The translations under genes were made by a program, and so were the position numbers. Positions 59,122-64,000 of a stretch of DNA of 64,000 nucleotides are shown piece after piece. How positions within the stretch are numbered: position 1 is the first letter of the stretch; every line of letters starts with the position of its first letter. This DNA comes from Eudorina sp. 2006-703-Eu-15 (lineage: Eukaryota > Chlorophyta > Chlorophyceae > Chlamydomonadales > Volvocaceae), in assembly GCA_003117195.1 (NCBI GenBank), contig BDSI01000004.1:1-64000 (forward strand), given 5' to 3'. The notes beneath the pieces are model-generated. The model was not told the DNA's origin, made no database searches, and was given only the letters and a program-made list of their open reading frames with translations.

Positions 59122-60947
59122 TGCCCGCCGCAGCACGACACGTGGGGAACTGGGAATGAACTGTTCTGTACCCGCGCCGCTGCGCGACGGTCACTTATCT
59201 GTAGCTGGGGACTCAGAAAGCTCGAAGTCGGCAGTGGGAGCAGGTGCTAGAGGGGTTGCTTGACGTTCGGGGGAAGAGATATAGGAGTTTTGGGTAGCTG
59301 TAAGAAGGCAAGGCCAAATATGGGCCGCGAACGCAGCAATCGATCGTCGCCTGCCGTTGCCTTGGTAGTGTTGCTAGAGGAGGGGAGGTAAAGGGCGAGT
59401 GCGAGTGTGAGGGGAGAAGAGAGAATCAAGCCGATGTACGCGCGTCGATGTGTTTGTGTATTTGGATGGAAGGATAGAAGGATTGTGTATTTGGATGCAA
59501 GGTGGGGGACGGGAGATGCTAGAGGGGAGAGAGAGGACTGAGAAAGCGCGGGGGCGTGCGTGGAAGAAGAGTGCTGAGGAGGCCTTGCATGCGGACACAT
59601 CGCGCGTGTTTCATCACAGTTTTATTGCCGGACCACTTGTGTCCCCGTGTCCATGTGTGTTTTCTTTTTATGAGCGCGTCGCAACGGACGCGGCGTGCCG
59701 TCGTGTCTGTGCCGTACCACCGCAACGCAGCGCGATCCGTATGTTGTTGTGCCGTGCTGCACCAAGTCCGGTTGCCAAGCGTGTGCACGGACGAAGTGGC
59801 CGGATGACGTCCACGTCTTGACGTAGGCGTTCTTACGTCAGATTTACTTGCCGCGAAAAAACGCACGTGCACGGGGCATTATTATTCAGCTTCTAGCTCC
59901 TAGTGATTAGGGGGAATTAACGAGTCATGGACTCATGGTTATGGAGGCCCTCGCCCCATCGCGTCCGTAAACGCGTGGCCGCTGGGGTGCCTGGCTGCGT
60001 CAGCTGCATCACGTGAAAGTGCGGGGGCGGCAGGTAGTGGTGTGATTCTGTGTTAGCCTGCGATTCCGGGAGTGCTACCATCCTTACGACAAGTCCTTGG
60101 TCGTGGGCGCCACAAGGGGCGGTTGTATCGCCTTCTGCGGATGCTTGTTGCGTGTGACTTCGTATGGTGGTTGGTGGAGGACTGTTGCCGCGGGAGCACG
60201 GCATCGGCCCGGCCGGCACGTGGCATGTGCGCCGGGGAGGGTTGGATGGAGTGTTGGATTTGGTGCCTGGCCGCCGTCGATCAGGCAAGATGACGAGCTC
60301 TGCGATGGGCTGCCGCCGCCGCAGCAGCAGCAGCAAGCTCGCAGAGCAGCACATGAAGGCGGGAGCCGGTCTCGGATTGAGTCGACGGGCTCCGGTCCTC
60401 CGGCCGACTGATTGAGTCGATCCCTGCTGTGGAACGGGGTACCGTAACTGCGGGTGGAGCAGGCCTGCTGCCGCACTGGCGCACCCGCGCGTCTGTCGTC
60501 GTTTAAGGTCGCCTGCGGGGCTGCTTGCCTCCACAGGGTATCATTCAACAGGGTATCTTGCAAACAAGAGTGCTTCTTCGACAGCTTGACGCGACGGATT
60601 TCCGCTCGTTAAGGAAACGCGGGTGCGTGGTGGGCTGGTCGCATTTGGCAAATGCACTTTTGGGGCATCCTCGGATTGTTCAGGAGGCGCAGCCATAACC
60701 CGCCCTTGCCATGCCTTCTGCAGCGACACGATTGCCGGGGGTTCCAGTACGACATTCTCGACGTGCCGCGCTGCACGGCCCTTCAATCAACTCTTTTCGC
60801 AGGATTATCCAAGCAATCACATAATGGAATAATGCATCAATGGAATGGGTGAGCAAATTTCTATTCGACCCAGGTCGCACAGTAATGCAAACAATTTACT
60901 GGGCACCAGCTAAGGGATGGAGCTGCCGCGGCGCCGGGCTGGTGCAT
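59122..60947. other. spacer between kinase and coiled-coil gene
   Basis: The left 0.2 kb is kinase 3' UTR. The remainder has no protein-like frame. A duplicated GTGTATTTGGATG occurs at about 59457 and 59486. The segment before 60948 may hold the promoter of the next gene. Nothing else was seen. Confidence 0.45.
59299..59303 (+). terminator. kinase polyadenylation signal TGTAA
   Basis: TGTAA in GTAGCTGTAAGAAGG, about 178 nt after the kinase stop codon, the first such motif downstream. Confidence 0.55.
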
Positions 60948-63738
60948 ATGAAACTCGCTCAGTCGTGGGAAATGTTCTTGCGCCGGTGTCCGGGGCGCAG
61001 GGTTCCGGTAAGTCACATTCCGTTCCTAAAATGTTTCGCGACAGCTGACATAACCGCGACCTGACCACCAAGTTACGGCGATACTGTAATAAAATAATCC
61101 TCAAAACGTGTAACGCAGCTGAGTTGAGGACAACTCCTTCGGCACGCGGCAACGCGGCGTCGCGACCGCCGTGGGCGACAGAGCTGGATGCAGCTGACTC
61201 GCTGCAGTCGCCGCCATCCCACGCTCAGCGGCCCCCGTCCGGCCGTTCCCCATCAGCAGCGCGTCAGCACGGGGGTTCACAGCCTGAGCGTGGCCCCCAC
61301 GCCGTCGCCTTCCGGGCGCCTGTCCAGGCAGCCGCTGCGGGCCGGCCTCTGTCCGCCGGGGGACCCGCGCCCGCCGACCAGCTGGACCTATGGACCCGTC
61401 AGCAGCAGCAGCAGCAACATCACCAGCAGCAGCAGCAGCAGCAACCGTCGGGTTCCACCACCCCCTCGCAAGGGCGCCGCGGCGTCGACGGTCTGTATGC
61501 CCGCGTAGAGCACGTGGAGTCGACGCCCCTGGCCGGGGCAGCTGCGGCGTCGGGGCCCGCGGGGCGTCGCGACGTGCCAGCCCGGCTGCCCCCGGGCGAC
61601 CTGGGTGCAGGAGACCGGGTCACCGCCGCCCCGGGGGTGGCGCGCCGCGCTGCCGGGCCCGTGCGCGGCAACGGCGGCACCGCCGCCGCCGCCCGAGTCA
61701 CCGCCTCGCCCGCCCGAGGCGGCCCAGCAGCAGCAGCAGCAGCAGCAGCGGAGCCCCGTGTCGCGACCCGATCGTCATCAACACCCAAGCCGCGGCCCGT
61801 CGCTCCGCCGAAACGGTCAACCTCCATAACCGACAATGTGCGAAACGACTGGGTGGATGTTGGGACCGCGGAGCGCAGGGCCGGGGGTGCCGGGGGTGCA
61901 CGCGGCGGCGGCGGCGGCGGCGGCGGCAGCGCCCGATGGGACTCTGACCCGGATGGCGGCGACCGAGGGTCTTGGTTGTTCAGCGGGGAGGCGGGGGCTT
62001 CGGAGCCGGGGCGGGGTCCGGATGTGGTAAACCCACCGCCCCACCAACGGCCGGGGCCGGAGCGGCGGCGGCACTCCGAGCAGCCCATGTCCGCGCGGCG
62101 CAGCGCAGATGGAGGGGATTACGGTGCCGGCGGCGATGAGGACGCGGACGGGGCCGCATCGCCGGGCGGACACGCGGGCCCGAGGCGTGGGGCCCCGGCG
62201 GCGGCGGCGGCGCCGCCGTCATTGCCGCGGCGGCCCCGCGCTCAGTCGCCAGCGGAGCCGGGGGCCCTGGATGTGACATTCTCGTCGGGGTTCGCTGCGG
62301 CGGCGGCGGCGCCCGCGCCGGTGCTGCCCGGTGGGATGTCACTGGGTCATGGCGCATCGGCGGGCGTAGGGGAGGGCAGCGGCGGCGGCGGGGTGTCATC
62401 GGCGTCGTCGGCAGCTGGCGGCAGTAGCCGCGGCAGCGGCCGGCCGGGCGCGACGGCTCCCCATTTGGAGTCCGCGAGGCAGGTGCAGGTGAGGTGGCGG
62501 GGTCGGCCCCTAGGACAGGACTTGTCTAGGTTGCTTTCCCTTGTTCCTCTTCCTTGGGTGGCGTGGCGTGGGAGTGACGGGCGACGGGTGATGGGTGATG
62601 GGTGTGACACCGCGTCGCATCAGACCCGGCAGGCGGGACAGCTGGCGCGGGCAGCAGGAGGACACCGAATGGCCGCCGGCGGAGGAGCCGCCGGCACCTG
62701 AGGTGGCCCTTCGCGCACCTACGTGGCGGTGGTGGTGGTGGTGGCCGCGGCGGTGGTGGTAGTGGCGGTGGTGGTGGTGCTGCCTTTCGGATCGCGCTGT
62801 CCAGCGGTCCGGTGCTTCGCACGGGTTGGGCAAAACGGGGTGTCACCGCCCCCCGTAGGAAGGTCCTCCAGAGCATGGCCCCAAAGGTTCCTGCAAGGCT
62901 GCCGTGCTCGGTTGGGAGTGGGGGAAACAAAGCGATGTACGGCACCGCCACGGACGTAACACCCCACGCGCGCTTCCCCACTGCTGTCCGCCCCCTTCGG
63001 CGCCCCCTTCGGCGCCCCGACCGCCCCGGGGTCATTCATGGATGCCTTCAACTCCACGCGACCGAGCCGTACTCTGCTTGTACGGTGCCGTACCGTGCCG
63101 TACCGCACACAGGCTTTGCAGGAGGAGAATGCGAGGCTCCGAGACCAGGTGCAGCATCTGGAGCGGCTGCTGGCGACGGCTGCGCCGTCGTCTGCGGCGG
63201 CGGGTGATGGCGGGCGCGGCAGGCGGGCGGGGCCGGCGACCGCGGTTGGACGGCCGTCGAGCGCGGGCGTCGGGGAGGCGTCGACGCCGGGCTTCGCTGC
63301 GGCGGCCGCCGGCGGGGTTGTACTACAGCAGTACAAATCGCAGGTGGGAGGGAGCAACGGTGGTGTGGTCAGCGAGGGTCTAGGGAGGGCCGCCTCGCGG
63401 CCGAGGGTGTGGTCAGCGGGGCTGAGTCGGCTGCTGGCGTGTCGGAATGTGTTACGAGGTTCCGTATCGCATCGCCGCTGAACCGCCAAATGGTTTGCAG
63501 CCTCTAGGCACTGATGTCCTTGGAGGTGCGGATACCGTAGCCTCCTCCTCCTCGTGCCGCCTTGTCGGCTCCTCAGCTGGGCTGGTGCGGGCAGAGCTGA
63601 GCCTAGAGCTACAATGCACTGGCATCCGCTGACGTCTCGGCTGCTGCCCTTGCCACTGCCTTCCTTCCCCCCCTTCCCCCATCCCCGCAGATCATCCAGC
63701 TGCAGCGGCAGGTGGCGGTTATGTCGTTGGAGATCGAG
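60948..63738 (+). CDS. Ser/Ala/Gly-rich coiled-coil protein (5' end uncertain, 3' end near window edge)
   Basis: Clear exons are about 61119-62488 (or from 61073), 63113-63343 and 63691-63738, all in phase 0 at their ends. The first is 456 codons of Gln/Ser/Ala/Pro/Gly-rich, disordered sequence with a poly-Gln/His run at about 61399-61443 and no early ATG, so a start exon lies upstream. A candidate is 60948-61007 (MKLAQSWEMFLRRCPGRRVP, donor GTAAGT) joined across a 60-nt intron to TTACGG at 61073, which keeps frame. The second exon starts with a strong heptad coiled coil, ALQEENARLRDQVQHLERLL. The third adds IIQLQRQVAVMSLEIE. After an acceptor at 63824 the frame reads TARQLYLSP then stops, which may be the true C-terminus (63854) or a wrong join. 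No family was recognised. Confidence 0.55.
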
Positions 63739-64000
63739 GTGCGGACCAGGGGTCTAGGGCGGGGGGAAAGCCCGTGCAGTACGACTGGGTACCGTGTTTT
63801 GTGTGTGTGTGTGCGTGTCCATAGACGGCCCGCCAGTTGTATCTCAGTCCCTGACGAGGGAACGATGTACGAACGTACGATGTACGACATGCGCCAGATG
63901 GCCGAGCAGGGGTTCGGGGCGCCTGTTGAGACCCACCGGATATAGGGTCTATTAAACCTACCGCACCCCACCACCTCACCCTGACCCTCACCTCCCCCTT

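Noticed and set aside
59917..60534. 205-codon minus-strand open frame
   Set aside because: It starts at an ATG but lacks any recognisable motif, overlaps several equally long frames on both strands and has no supporting splice structure.

Overview
This window is nuclear DNA of a GC-rich green alga, most likely of the Chlamydomonadales (Chlamydomonas/volvocine group). The evidence is very high GC with strong G/C preference at third positions, genes split by many short exons, introns packed with simple repeats and minisatellites, TGTAA polyadenylation signals, Ala/Gly/Gln-rich insertions in conserved enzymes, and a chloroplast branched-chain amino acid enzyme with an algal transit peptide. No bacterial operon, CRISPR array, rRNA or convincing tRNA was found. 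All gene models were built by hand by joining conserved protein blocks at GT/AG sites. In six models the exon lengths add up to an intact reading frame.

Layout, left to right. (1) 21-593 (+): last exon of a RING-finger protein. (2) 2176-7790 (+): copper nitrite reductase NIRK, 11 exons, all copper ligands present. (3) 10563-18207 (-): M18 aspartyl aminopeptidase, 12 visible exons. It has one apparent single-base frameshift and one phase gap beside a huge poly-C minisatellite. (4) 18907-28217 (+): glutamine-dependent NAD+ synthetase, 18 exons, 787 aa, divergent from gene 3 across a 0.7 kb spacer. (5) 30997-36384 (-): 1375-aa disordered AT-hook protein, 4 exons. (6) 40387-45848 (+): chloroplast ketol-acid reductoisomerase, 9 exons, 555 aa. 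(7) 47645-50099 (-): unrecognised 455-aa protein with a membrane segment at each end, 5 exons. (8) 52459-59121 (+): eIF2-alpha-kinase-like protein kinase, 8 exons, 1516 aa, whose catalytic domain carries an insert of about 785 residues and a long activation segment. (9) 60948 to beyond 63738 (+): a Ser/Ala/Gly-rich protein with a coiled coil, running towards the right edge.

From gene 2 onward the strands alternate strictly (+ - + - + - +), giving divergent promoter spacers (18.2-18.9, 36.4-40.4 and 50.1-52.5 kb) and convergent 3' spacers (7.8-10.6, 28.2-31.0 and 45.8-47.6 kb). The final gene 9 then lies on the same strand as gene 8. The genes are not an obvious pathway cluster. NIRK, ketol-acid reductoisomerase and NAD synthetase touch nitrogen, amino acid and cofactor metabolism, but their adjacency looks incidental.

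The most unusual material is non-coding. Many introns in genes 2-4 hold a private tandem array with its own unit length. Several short sequence families recur in introns of unrelated genes. A near-perfect 34-bp hairpin lies in an intron of the AT-hook gene. These, together with the twice-interrupted kinase and the orphan two-membrane-segment protein, are the best candidates for something undescribed.
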